From Vibrio rhizosphaerae (GTDB lineage: Bacteria; Pseudomonadota; Gammaproteobacteria; Enterobacterales; Vibrionaceae): 64,000 nucleotides of DNA. The notes under the pieces are model-generated. The model did not search any database and had not been told where the DNA came from. It saw only the letters and a list, made by a program, of their open reading frames with translations. Location: the NCBI RefSeq assembly GCF_024347095.1, contig NZ_AP024904.1, positions 558,001-622,000 of the forward strand. The letters are read 5' to 3'. The translations under genes and the position numbers were made by a program. This document shows, one piece after another, positions 29,857 through 38,824 of this stretch (position 1 is the first letter of the stretch; each line of letters begins with the position of its first letter).

Positions 29857-30801
29857 TTAACGTTTATTACGTAGGTAGCGTTTACGCCGTTCCTCTTTAT
29901 GCTTTGCTTTTTCCTCCGCTTTTCTGGTCGCTTCCAGTTCAGCGTCAACCAACTCCTGATCGATCATTTCCGGCCGCTCTAGCGTTATGGCTCCAATCGT
30001 CCCCGCACGTAACTCATGCAACAGAATCTCTGACGCTTTGTGCAGATCAATCCGGCCACCCGCACGTAAAGCACCGCGTTTACGGCCAATGGCTTCCATC
30101 CATTCCAGATCCGATTGTGGATCTTCATCAATCTGATAACGCGCTTTCAATAAATCCGGATAAGCCTGCGCCAGATATTCAACGGTATAAAATGCGACTT
30201 CATCATATTCCATAGCAGTATCTTTTACCGCTCCGGTGGCAGCAAGACGAAAACCAGAATGTGGATTCTCCACTTTTGGCCAGAGAATTCCCGGAGTATC
30301 GGATAAAACAATCCCATTTTGCAGATTAATCCGCTGCTGACGGCGTGTTACCGCAGGCTGGTTTCCGGTCTGGGCGATCGTCCGTCCGGCTAACGTATTA
30401 ATGATGGTTGATTTCCCGACATTAGGAATCCCCATGATCATGGTCCGAATATTCTTCCCGATCTCTTCCCTGTGCGGCGCCAGCTTACGACATAGGTCCA
30501 TGATCTGATTGACTTCCTGAGAATGCTGAGTCGTAATTGCCAATGCTTTTACCCCCTTCTCTTGCTCAAGGTGTTCAATCCAGAGTGCGGTTGTAACCGG
30601 ATCAGCCAGATCGCGTTTATTCAACACTTTCACACAAGGCTTATCCCCTCTGAGCTCGGCAATCATCGGATTTTCGCTACTAAATGGAATACGCGCATCC
30701 AGTACTTCAATAATCACATCAATCTGGGGGATGACTTCTTCGATTTCCTTGCGTGCTTTATGCATGTGTCCCGGAAACCATTGGATTGTATTATTTACCA
30801 T
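29857..30801 (-). CDS. ylqF: Ribosome biogenesis GTPase YlqF (RbgA)
   Basis: A 314-residue circularly permuted GTPase. The G4 motif NKRD comes before G1 (GIPNVGKS) and G3 (DTPG), the order that defines this family. The start IQWFPGHMHKARKEI and a basic C-terminal tail are typical. RbgA binds the late 45S intermediate and promotes maturation of the large ribosomal subunit. I prefer ATG 30801, with AAAGG ten bases upstream, over ATG 30819. It lies downstream of the pha operon but is separated from it by a terminator. Confidence 0.9.
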   Translation of the reverse strand: MVNNTIQWFPGHMHKARKEIEEVIPQIDVIIEVLDARIPFSSENPMIAELRGDKPCVKVLNKRDLADPVTTALWIEHLEQEKGVKALAITTQHSQEVNQIMDLCRKLAPHREEIGKNIRTMIMGIPNVGKSTIINTLAGRTIAQTGNQPAVTRRQQRINLQNGIVLSDTPGILWPKVENPHSGFRLAATGAVKDTAMEYDEVAFYTVEYLAQAYPDLLKARYQIDEDPQSDLEWMEAIGRKRGALRAGGRIDLHKASEILLHELRAGTIGAITLERPEMIDQELVDAELEATRKAEEKAKHKEERRKRYLRNKR

Positions 30802-31030
30802 TTGAAACGAACCTTTCACCGATATCCGTTTATCCTGTTACACCGGCACACATCTGGTGTATAGATGCCTCTTCAGGACAGGCAAACGGACGGATTTAAT
30901 CAAATGACGGCATTCTAACATGCTCTGTAAAAAATGGGGGATTGTTCTTTATCGTCGCTATTGTGGACAACACGGCAGCAGCGCGTCACAGCAAACGGTT
31001 TACCAGCCACCGTCTCCGTTCAGCCTAAAT

Positions 31031-31062
31031 AAAAAAGTGCCGCCTAAAGGTAGGGACGGCAC
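31031..31062 (-). terminator. Terminator of the pha operon
   Basis: On the minus strand GTGCCG pairs with CGGCAC around an 18-20 base loop, followed by TTTTTTATTTAGG. Confidence 0.8.
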
Positions 31063-31089
31063 AAGAGGTATAGCTATCGTTGAGATAGA

Positions 31090-32925
31090 CTATTTTTTTG
31101 CAGATTGGAGATCTTCTGCCACATTTACAGATGAATCATGCTCTGCTGGAGAAACCGGTGAGACAGGTAAAACCTGACGAACATACTCTCCCGGCGCCTC
31201 ATCGAGTACCGGATAGTTATCACTACCGACTGCAAACGGTTCAATTTTCTCTTTTGCACAGAAACCACACAGCCATTCATTCCAGTGAGTCCACCACGAG
31301 CCTTCCTGACGTTGTGCATTTGCCAGCCACTCATCGGCGTTTTCTTCCTGTTCATCATTCAGCCAGAAGCCATATTTCTTCTTATCCGGATGATTAATAA
31401 TACCGGCAATATGACCAGACTCGCCCAACACGAACGTTTTGTTCCCACCGGTTTTCATTGCACCATCATAAGTGCCTTGCCATAACGCAATATGATCGTC
31501 TTTGGTTGAAATGAAATAACTCGGTATCTTAATCTTATCCAAGTCAATCCAGACACCACCGACTTTCACACCTTTATCCTGAATCAGTTTGTTCTCCAGA
31601 TAGAGTTCTCTGAGCAAGAAATTATGGCACGCAGCCGTTACATTGGTGCTGTCACTATTCCAGTACAACAAATCAAAATCGACCGGACTAGAACCTTTCA
31701 GATAATTATCGACATAGTAGTTCCAGTAGAGATTATTCTCCCGCAATAAGCTGAATGTCACACTCAGTGAACGACCATCCATATAGCCACGAGCTAAGTT
31801 TTGCATCTCAATCGCACTAATCACAGGATCATTAATATAAGCACCGACTTCACCCGGCTGAGAGAAATCCAGCAAAGTTGTAAAGAAGGATGCCGATTTA
31901 ATCCGTTTTTTCATGCGTTTTGCAGCATAATAAGCAATGGTCGTTGCCAGTAAAGTCCCGCCAATACAATAGCCTGCCGCGTTAATCTGTTCCTGCCCGG
32001 TGATATCTTCCACGACAGAAACGGCCTTCACCACCCCATCGATCACATAGCTTTCATAACCCAATTCAGCCTGTTCTTGACCCGGATTCCGCCAAGACAT
32101 CATAAAGACACTATGGCCTTGTTCCAGCAGCCAGCGAACCATTGAGTTCTTTTCGCGAAGATCGAGGATGTAGTACTTATTAATAAATGGCGGCACAATC
32201 AGTAACGGTGTGTTGTAGACTTGTTCAGTCATCGGTGTGTACTGAATCAGTTCAAACAATTCGTTTCTGAAGACCACTTTGCCCGGCGTTGTTGCAACAT
32301 TCTGACCGACTCGGAACGCATTGTTATTGGTCATCCGAATTTTCAAAATATCGGCACTGGAGGCAACATCCTCTTTCAAGGCTTCCATCCCATCAACCAG
32401 ATTCTTACCGTTGGACTCCAGTGTCAATTTCAATAATTCTGGGTTTGTCGCGATAAAGTTACTGGGTGACATGGCATTGATTGTCTGACGTGAAAAGAAG
32501 CGTAAACGTTCTTTCACTTTGTCATCCAAACCTTCAATGGCATCAATGGTGTCAAGGTATGTTTTGCCAAACAATAAATAGGATTGCATGATGAAGTTGT
32601 ACATGGCGTCATCTTTCCATGACTCATCCGCAAAGCGCTTATCACCATGCTCAGCTTCGATCAGTAAATCTTTATTACCGGCAAGGGCAACATTTTGCCA
32701 AATTTCCAACTGCTTTTGCCACCACGCCATCTGAAGATCGAGTAATGCAGCCGGTTGGTTGGCAGCCCTTTCAAAAAGTTTTGCAGTATCCTCAAAATTC
32801 ACTTCCTGCATCGCTTTATTCAAGGGCGAACGAAAGACTTCCTGCTGTGCTTCAAAATCAGTCCACCATTTTTGATTGGTTTCCTGAATTTTCATCAGGT
32901 AGTCTGAGAAGAAGTGTTGATTCAT
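31090..32925 (-). CDS. phaC: Class I poly(3-hydroxyalkanoate) synthase
   Basis: A 611-residue synthase polymerising 3-hydroxybutyryl-CoA into PHB at the granule surface. The lipase-like box GYCIGG carries the nucleophile Cys320, and the Asp and His partners lie in STKDDHIAL and GESGHIAGIINHP. Length is typical of class I enzymes (C. necator 589), with an extended C-terminus rich in Pro, Ser and Glu. It is the last gene of the operon, and a terminator lies between it and the phasin gene, so its level is probably lower than phasin. Confidence 0.96.
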   Translation of the reverse strand: MNQHFFSDYLMKIQETNQKWWTDFEAQQEVFRSPLNKAMQEVNFEDTAKLFERAANQPAALLDLQMAWWQKQLEIWQNVALAGNKDLLIEAEHGDKRFADESWKDDAMYNFIMQSYLLFGKTYLDTIDAIEGLDDKVKERLRFFSRQTINAMSPSNFIATNPELLKLTLESNGKNLVDGMEALKEDVASSADILKIRMTNNNAFRVGQNVATTPGKVVFRNELFELIQYTPMTEQVYNTPLLIVPPFINKYYILDLREKNSMVRWLLEQGHSVFMMSWRNPGQEQAELGYESYVIDGVVKAVSVVEDITGQEQINAAGYCIGGTLLATTIAYYAAKRMKKRIKSASFFTTLLDFSQPGEVGAYINDPVISAIEMQNLARGYMDGRSLSVTFSLLRENNLYWNYYVDNYLKGSSPVDFDLLYWNSDSTNVTAACHNFLLRELYLENKLIQDKGVKVGGVWIDLDKIKIPSYFISTKDDHIALWQGTYDGAMKTGGNKTFVLGESGHIAGIINHPDKKKYGFWLNDEQEENADEWLANAQRQEGSWWTHWNEWLCGFCAKEKIEPFAVGSDNYPVLDEAPGEYVRQVLPVSPVSPAEHDSSVNVAEDLQSAKK

Positions 32926-32944
32926 AACCTACTCCCTAGTTCAG

Positions 32945-32968
32945 AAAAAAGCCGCCCGCGAAGGCGGC
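32945..32968 (-). terminator. Internal terminator between phasin and phaC
   Basis: On the minus strand GCCGCC / GGCGGC with a six-base loop is followed by TTTTTT. It lies in the 57-bp gap between the phasin stop and the phaC start. Confidence 0.8.
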
Positions 32969-32982
32969 CAAAAGACACGGAG

Positions 32983-33330
32983 TTACGCAGGAGTGACTGT
33001 TGAAATGTTGTCTGAAGTTAATTTCTCAACATCATCTTTAAACTCTTTGGCAATCGCCTGAAGCTTGTTGCTGTCATCAACCATTTGTTGTGACAGTTTA
33101 GCAAGCGTACTCATTTGCTGAGTGTTGAAAGCGGTGAATGACGCGACATCTTTCACATCACTCGCAGCTTTGATCTGAGCAAGACCGATATCACTATAGG
33201 TTTTCATTGAGTTCAACTGAAGCTGAGTCAATACTTCAACATTTTTAGTCAGTAACTTGTTGAATTTAAAATAAGGTTCTAATGTTTTTTCTGTTTGATC
33301 AGTAAATGATTTAAAGAAATCCGTATACAT
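32983..33330 (-). CDS. phaP: Phasin family protein
   Basis: A 115-residue amphipathic helical protein (MYTDFFKSF start; QMSTLAKLSQQMVDDSNKL) of the phasin family, which coats PHB granules and sets their size and number. I chose ATG 33330 because GGAG lies nine bases upstream; ATG 33339 and TTG 33345 lie on or too near that site. It stands between phaA and phaC, as in other vibrios, and is followed by an internal terminator that would favour high phasin output. Confidence 0.88.
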   Translation of the reverse strand: MYTDFFKSFTDQTEKTLEPYFKFNKLLTKNVEVLTQLQLNSMKTYSDIGLAQIKAASDVKDVASFTAFNTQQMSTLAKLSQQMVDDSNKLQAIAKEFKDDVEKLTSDNISTVTPA

Positions 33331-33370
33331 ATTTTTCATCTCCAATTGTGGGTCAAATCTTCATTTTTAT

Positions 33371-34579
33371 TTAGCCAACGGCTTTCACTATGACAGCGGT
33401 TCCCATTCCCCCGCCAATACATAATGATGCCACCCCATACTGGTCACCTCTCCGCTTCAGTTCATGGATAAGCGTCACCAATATACGGTTTCCTGATGCA
33501 CCAAGTGGATGACCAAGCGCGATCGCTCCACCGTTTACATTCGCTTTTTGCAGAATCATATCTTCAGAAACTGCGTGCTCTCTTGATAAGCCTTTGACAA
33601 CGCCTAATGCCTGCGCCGCAAATGCTTCGTTCAATTCCAACAAATCTATCTCATCGAGTGTTTTACCCGCTCGCTTGAGTGCTTTCGTGACGGCAGGAAC
33701 CGGCCCGAGTCCCATCACTTTCGGGTCAACACCAGCCTGTGCATAACTGACAATCTCAACCAATGGTGTTAAGCCCAATTTCTGGACGGCACTTTCCGAG
33801 GCAACAATCACAGCACTGGCACCATCATTTAAACCAGATGCGTTCCCGGCGGTCACCGTACCATCTTTGATAAAGGCGGAACGCAAACGAGCCAAACGTT
33901 CGATTGACGTGTCCGACTTAGGGTGCTCATCGGTATCGAACATGACGCTATCACGCTTGATCTTCACCTCAACCGGCACAATTTCATCAACAAACTTACC
34001 AGCCTGAATGGCGGCAACTGCTTTTTGTTGACTATTCAGTGCAAACTGATCTTGTGCTTCCCGGGAAATATCATATTCTCTGGCAATATTTTCTGCGGTA
34101 CATCCCATATGATATTGATTGAATACATCCGTTAATCCGTCCCGAATTAACAAATCAACCAAGGTCATATCACCCATTTTATGGCCGTCACGAATACTGC
34201 CTGATAAGGCGTAAGGGATTTGAGACATCACCTCGACACCGGCAGCAACCACAACTTGAGCATCGCCACTACGAATGTGACTGACACCGTCCATGACCGC
34301 TTTCATCCCGCTACCGCAAACCATATTGATGTTATAAGCCGGGGTAGTTTCAGGAATGCCAGCAAACAGTGATGCCTGCCGACCGACACTCATCCCCTGC
34401 CCCGCACCGATAACATTACCCATGATCACTTCATCAATCGCTTCGGGAGCAAGTGACGCAGCATTTAATGCACCTTGAATCGCAATCGCCCCCAGATGTC
34501 CGGCATCGACATCTTTCAGACTGCCGCCAAACGAGCCGACAGGCGTGCGCTTTGCCGCAACAATAAATACTTTTTCCAT
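33371..34579 (-). CDS. phaA: Acetyl-CoA acetyltransferase (beta-ketothiolase)
   Basis: A 402-residue thiolase condensing two acetyl-CoA to acetoacetyl-CoA. The acyl-accepting Cys88 is in NMVCGSGMKA, GHPLGASG carries the catalytic His, and the second Cys is in CIGGGMG. It lies 15 bp downstream of phaB and feeds it substrate, so it is named phaA by context, although fatty-acid thiolases are close relatives. Confidence 0.94.
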   Translation of the reverse strand: MEKVFIVAAKRTPVGSFGGSLKDVDAGHLGAIAIQGALNAASLAPEAIDEVIMGNVIGAGQGMSVGRQASLFAGIPETTPAYNINMVCGSGMKAVMDGVSHIRSGDAQVVVAAGVEVMSQIPYALSGSIRDGHKMGDMTLVDLLIRDGLTDVFNQYHMGCTAENIAREYDISREAQDQFALNSQQKAVAAIQAGKFVDEIVPVEVKIKRDSVMFDTDEHPKSDTSIERLARLRSAFIKDGTVTAGNASGLNDGASAVIVASESAVQKLGLTPLVEIVSYAQAGVDPKVMGLGPVPAVTKALKRAGKTLDEIDLLELNEAFAAQALGVVKGLSREHAVSEDMILQKANVNGGAIALGHPLGASGNRILVTLIHELKRRGDQYGVASLCIGGGMGTAVIVKAVG

Positions 34580-34594
34580 GATTTTGCTCCCCGA

Positions 34595-35335
34595 TTAGCT
34601 CATGTACAGTCCACCGTTGACAGATAAGGTGGCCCCTGTCATATAGGCGGCACCATCGCTCACTAAGAAGCTCACTGTCTGGGCGATTTCTTCGGGTTTG
34701 GCAAGACGTTTCATTGGCACTTGTCCAACAATAGATTCGAGCACCTCAGGTTTCATTTCCTCTACCATCGGTGTGGCTGTATATCCGGGAGCGATGACAT
34801 TGACGGTCACACCAAAGCGGGCGCCTTCAGCGGCTAAAGCTTTGCTAAAACCAATCATGCCGGCTTTCGCAGCAGAATAGTTTGTTTGACCGAACTGGCC
34901 TTTCAGGCCGTTCACTGACGAAATATTGATCACGCGACCGTAACCTTTATCGCACATCGCTCCGAATAAAGGTTGAGTCACATTGAACACACTGTTTAAA
35001 TTTGTATCGATAACATCTTTCCAGTTTTGAGCGGTCATTTTTTTGAATACACCATCTCGTGTAATACCAGCATTGTTGATGACCACATCAACACTTCCTT
35101 CCTCCTCAAGGAGCAACGACAATCGTTCTGCACACTGCGCGGTGTCGGTAACATCCAACTCCAGCAGACGCACCTGATCTTCAGTAAATCCTTTTTCATT
35201 AAACCAATCGATAGCGCACTGATATGCCCCGGTATAATATGTTGCAACCACACGGAATCCTTCCGCGACAAGCTGACTAGAAATAGCAGAACCAATACCG
35301 CCCTTTGAACCGGTAATCAAAGCGATTCTTTTCAT
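34595..35335 (-). CDS. phaB: Acetoacetyl-CoA reductase
   Basis: A 246-residue short-chain dehydrogenase that reduces acetoacetyl-CoA to (R)-3-hydroxybutyryl-CoA with NADPH. It has the TGSKGGIG cofactor loop, NNAGITRD, the catalytic Ser (INISSVNG), YSAAKAG and the PhaB-like C-terminus TGATLSVNGGLYMS. First gene of phaB-phaA-phasin-phaC. Confidence 0.95.
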   Translation of the reverse strand: MKRIALITGSKGGIGSAISSQLVAEGFRVVATYYTGAYQCAIDWFNEKGFTEDQVRLLELDVTDTAQCAERLSLLLEEEGSVDVVINNAGITRDGVFKKMTAQNWKDVIDTNLNSVFNVTQPLFGAMCDKGYGRVINISSVNGLKGQFGQTNYSAAKAGMIGFSKALAAEGARFGVTVNVIAPGYTATPMVEEMKPEVLESIVGQVPMKRLAKPEEIAQTVSFLVSDGAAYMTGATLSVNGGLYMS

Positions 35336-35804
35336 TCAAGACTCCATCCTAAAATAATCAATTCAATATGTTTGATAATGAAAGGTGTCAAATAGGAAAT
35401 GGACACCAACCGACGAATGTTAAAATAATGTAACAACCTCAAAGACTTTGAAATCAAATAAAATTATTTTCTTCACTATTTAAGCTAATATAAGCTTCCG
35501 AGTTTTCAAATAAATGAGAGGATAAATTTACCAACAATGATGAACATCACAAAAATAGCCATTGTTATTTTATAAAAATAACAATTAAATTTAAGTGATT
35601 GATTTGTAGAGTAATTTTTAAAGTGATTTTTGTGAACTTGATGGGGGTTTTACAGTGCAATCAACAGGTTAAACATGACAAAAGTAATAATTAGCAAAAT
35701 CAAATCATCATGAATATAAATTATTTTCCGTTTTTTATTTCAAAAACAATTATTCACATCGCTATAAATAAAATCCAATTTATTTTTATTTAATATTCTA
35801 TTTA
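35336..35804. other. AT-rich promoter region of the pha operon
   Basis: No gene in 469 very AT-rich bases. An inverted repeat GGTGTC / GACACC (35384-35407) lies 50-70 bases before the phaB start and could be an operator. Long A/T runs suggest a bent or H-NS-prone stretch. Confidence 0.45.
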
Positions 35805-36473
35805 CTAATAAAATATCTCTCCACTATCTGCATCAAAATAAATTTTATCGATTGATTTCAGACCACCACAATAAATAAAATAGACGTGACGTTCTTGGTA
35901 ACGAACGGAACGAACCCAACCTTTTAGCTCATCAAAATCTTCCGGAGCACACATTTTTTCATCGATTAACTGGCCTGTGATTTGAAGAAATTTCTCTTTA
36001 TAAATCAGTAAATCATCTGATTTGTTAATATAACTCATCAGAATCTCTTCTTTTTCCTCTTTGGAAATGATAGGAACCTGTTCACTCAATTGATCCATCG
36101 CGACCCATTCTGCGATTTCCGGCCCCCCTTGCTGATAAACAAAATATCTGGAAATTCTTCCCCAGCCTTGCTTTTGCTCCAGAACGGTAATGGGATCACC
36201 TTTGTACAAATATCGAACAGGAAAGGACTCCGGATCGGGGGCATTCCTGATCGCCAATTTGTGTTCATTCACATAGAAATGCGTATTCACGTTTACCGCA
36301 GCCGTTTCATCAGGTTGCGCTGTTGAAGTGTTCGCCAATACCGGTTTCTTTTTCTTTTTGGCGGAGTCTTGCTCTGTAGCATCTTGGTGAGGCTTCATAT
36401 AAAACAGATAATACCCCGCACCGGCACCACCGACACCAAGCAATAAGATCAAAATCATCAGTATTTTTTTCAT
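35805..36473 (-). CDS. Membrane-anchored SH3-domain protein
   Basis: A 222-residue protein with one N-terminal membrane helix (about 3-27), a Lys/Thr-rich linker and a bacterial SH3 domain (about 66-125; LAIRNAPDPESFPVRYLYKG then GWGRISRYFVYQQGGPEIAEWV). The C-terminal 80 residues hold two cysteines (MCAPEDF, IYCGG) and no known motif. Periplasmic SH3 domains often bind cell-wall peptides. The function is unknown. It appears to be a single gene upstream of the pha operon on the same strand. Confidence 0.7.
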   Translation of the reverse strand: MKKILMILILLLGVGGAGAGYYLFYMKPHQDATEQDSAKKKKKPVLANTSTAQPDETAAVNVNTHFYVNEHKLAIRNAPDPESFPVRYLYKGDPITVLEQKQGWGRISRYFVYQQGGPEIAEWVAMDQLSEQVPIISKEEKEEILMSYINKSDDLLIYKEKFLQITGQLIDEKMCAPEDFDELKGWVRSVRYQERHVYFIYCGGLKSIDKIYFDADSGEIFY

Positions 36474-36764
36474 ATAAATCAGAGCCTCTTTGTATCTACT
36501 TTGTTATCGGCAACGGGGTGGTTCACTTAACAAATAAACTGTATCGATTGTAGCGTATATAAACTGGCGTAAAAACCACATGCCTCTATGTTGTGAATTG
36601 CACCAAAATTGTTCATTCAGAACCATTCTATGCACCAGCGTACGCCATCTGGAACCTGTCATACATCTGAATCACTGAACATAGAAACACTTACTTGTTG
36701 GCTCAAAACTTGTACGGCTCACTACAATTGAAGTGAATTGCACATATATAGGGAGATAATAAAG

Positions 36765-37985
36765 ATGCAAGAAACACTGACAGTTGTGCTTGCTGGTGGA
36801 ATCGGCTCACGTCTTTCCCCGTTAACGGATCACCGGGCAAAACCGGCGGTTCCTTTTGGCGGTAAATATCGAATTATTGATTTTACCCTCACCAATTGCC
36901 TGCGTTCCGGTTTGAGACGGATTCTGGTATTAACTCAATATAAATCTCATTCGTTGCAGAAACATCTCCGGGATGGATGGTCAATCTTCAATCCGGAATT
37001 GGGGGAATATATTACGGCAGTCCCACCCCAGATGAGAAAAGGCGGCAAATGGTATGAGGGAACAGCTGATGCCATTTTTCATAATCTGTGGTTACTTTCG
37101 AGAAGCGATGCAAAGTATGTCGTTGTTCTATCCGGTGACCATATTTACAAGATGGATTATGCCGCAATGTTAGAAGAGCATATTGCCAATCAGGCAAAAC
37201 TCACCATTGCCTGCATGGATGTTCCCCGCAATGAAGCAAGTGCATTCGGGGTAGTCTGTACCGACGACAATGCAAAAATTACCGGATTCATTGAAAAACC
37301 ACTCGACCCGCCGGGTATGCTCACACAACCTGAACGTAGCCTTGTGTCGATGGGCGTCTATATTTTTAACATGGACGTCTTGCAAGAAGCATTAGTTGAT
37401 GACTCAGAACGCGAACATTCGAGCCATGATTTCGGCAAAGATGTCATTCCGGAGCTGATCAAAACCAATGCTGTATTCGCTTATAACTTTTATGGTGATA
37501 AAGGACGAGTCGCCAAAGATTGCTACTGGCGCGATGTGGGGACGATTGACTCTTATTACGAAGCCAACATGGACCTGCTCGAGCCACTCCCACCAATGAA
37601 CATTTATCAGAAAGACTGGGCCATCCGCACTTATGAGCCACAATTTCCACCAGCCCGAACCGTTTCATCAGCAACCGGTAATGAAGGGATCTTTATTAAT
37701 TCCATGATCGCCAACGGCGTCGTCAATTCCGGCGGATCAGTACAGCACTCGATTATTTCTTCCAATGTGCGAATCGATGACAGTGCCACCATTGTAGATA
37801 GTATTATTTTCGATGATGTCGAAGTCGGAGAAGGATGCCAGTTGGTTAATTGTATTATCGATAAGCATGTTCGAATTCCGCCTTACACGCAAATCGGCGT
37901 TGATTCCGCACAGGATAAAAAACGCTTTCATATATCCGAAAAAGGTATCGTTGTGGTTCCGGAAAGTTATCATTTCACCAGTTAA
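36765..37985 (+). CDS. glgC: Glucose-1-phosphate adenylyltransferase
   Basis: A 406-residue ADP-glucose pyrophosphorylase, the first committed step of glycogen synthesis. The N-terminal nucleotidyltransferase motif LAGGIGSRLSPLT is followed by KPAVPFGGKYRIIDF, with SGDHIYKMDY and DVGTIDSYYEANMDLL further on and a C-terminal left-handed beta-helix. GGGAG lies nine bases before ATG 36765; the in-frame TTG 36738 is rejected. No other glg genes adjoin it. Many vibrios carry two glgC copies, and which copy this is cannot be told here. Confidence 0.94.
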   Translation: MQETLTVVLAGGIGSRLSPLTDHRAKPAVPFGGKYRIIDFTLTNCLRSGLRRILVLTQYKSHSLQKHLRDGWSIFNPELGEYITAVPPQMRKGGKWYEGTADAIFHNLWLLSRSDAKYVVVLSGDHIYKMDYAAMLEEHIANQAKLTIACMDVPRNEASAFGVVCTDDNAKITGFIEKPLDPPGMLTQPERSLVSMGVYIFNMDVLQEALVDDSEREHSSHDFGKDVIPELIKTNAVFAYNFYGDKGRVAKDCYWRDVGTIDSYYEANMDLLEPLPPMNIYQKDWAIRTYEPQFPPARTVSSATGNEGIFINSMIANGVVNSGGSVQHSIISSNVRIDDSATIVDSIIFDDVEVGEGCQLVNCIIDKHVRIPPYTQIGVDSAQDKKRFHISEKGIVVVPESYHFTS

Positions 37986-38349
37986 GCCGGCTCAAAAAAC
38001 CCAAACATAAAAAAAACCGTATTTCTCTTGAAATACGGTCAAACGTTCAGGCGCACAGGCTCTCAAAGGGAACATCAATCAGGGGGTAACCTTTAAGAGA
38101 GCACCGATCAATATGTACGAGTATGAAATATTTTTGCCGGGGGAAAAACAGTAAAAACTCCAGTGGTTCAATTCCCCTTTTACAATCCATTGGTTTCATT
38201 CCGTTTTCTTAAAAGAGAAATAATCACACCTCAATTATCAATAAAAATAATTGATTTATATAGAATATTTCGTATATAAAATGATCATCACGTTATGACT
38301 TCAAGACAGACCTTTGACGAGAGTCATCCATGAGCATGGAGCAAAATTA
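37986..38349. other. Intergenic region glgC-mgsA
   Basis: No gene in 364 bases apart from the hairpin at 38016-38039. C- and G-runs at about 38079-38091 and 38138-38175 could pair, but I cannot assign a known RNA. Confidence 0.4.
38016..38039. terminator. Hairpin after glgC
   Basis: Perfect ten-bp stem ACCGTATTTC / GAAATACGGT with a four-base loop. The A-run lies on the left, so as an intrinsic terminator it would act better on the minus strand. Confidence 0.5.
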
Positions 38350-38811
38350 ATGCAAACGATTCACCGAAAATTATCAGAAAACAAACACATTGCCCTTGTG
38401 GCGCACGATCACCGTAAGGCTGATCTGTTAGCATGGACCAAGCAAAACCAAGCACAGCTCGCCAATCATACGCTTTACGCGACCGGCACAACGGGCCATC
38501 TTCTGAATCAAGAGACCGGGCTGAACATCATTCAAATGATTAGTGGTCCAATGGGGGGCGATCAGCAGATCGGTGCTTTAATTTCTGAATGTAAAATCGA
38601 TGTTTTAGTCTTTTTCTGGGATCCGCTCAATGCCGTCCCGCATGACCCGGATGTCAAAGCACTGCTACGTATTGCCAGTGTCTGGAACATTCCCATGGCA
38701 CTCAATCGTGCCACGGCTGATTTCATTTTTTCATCCGAATTAATTGCACAAAGCAGCGATATTGAGATCCCTGACTATCAGTCCTATATCAATGCCCGGA
38801 AAATGCCCTGA
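38350..38811 (+). CDS. mgsA: Methylglyoxal synthase
   Basis: A 153-residue enzyme turning dihydroxyacetone phosphate into methylglyoxal and phosphate, a glycolytic bypass under phosphate limitation. His19, Asp20, Asp71 and His98 fall at the E. coli positions, with [13 protein letters not shown] forming the phosphate site. TGGAG lies eight bases before ATG 38350; the TTG at 38314 is rejected. It is convergent with helD, only 13 bp apart; mgsA and helD are neighbours in many gamma-proteobacteria. Confidence 0.95.
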   Translation: MQTIHRKLSENKHIALVAHDHRKADLLAWTKQNQAQLANHTLYATGTTGHLLNQETGLNIIQMISGPMGGDQQIGALISECKIDVLVFFWDPLNAVPHDPDVKALLRIASVWNIPMALNRATADFIFSSELIAQSSDIEIPDYQSYINARKMP

Positions 38812-38824
38812 TCAGTCGAATTGA

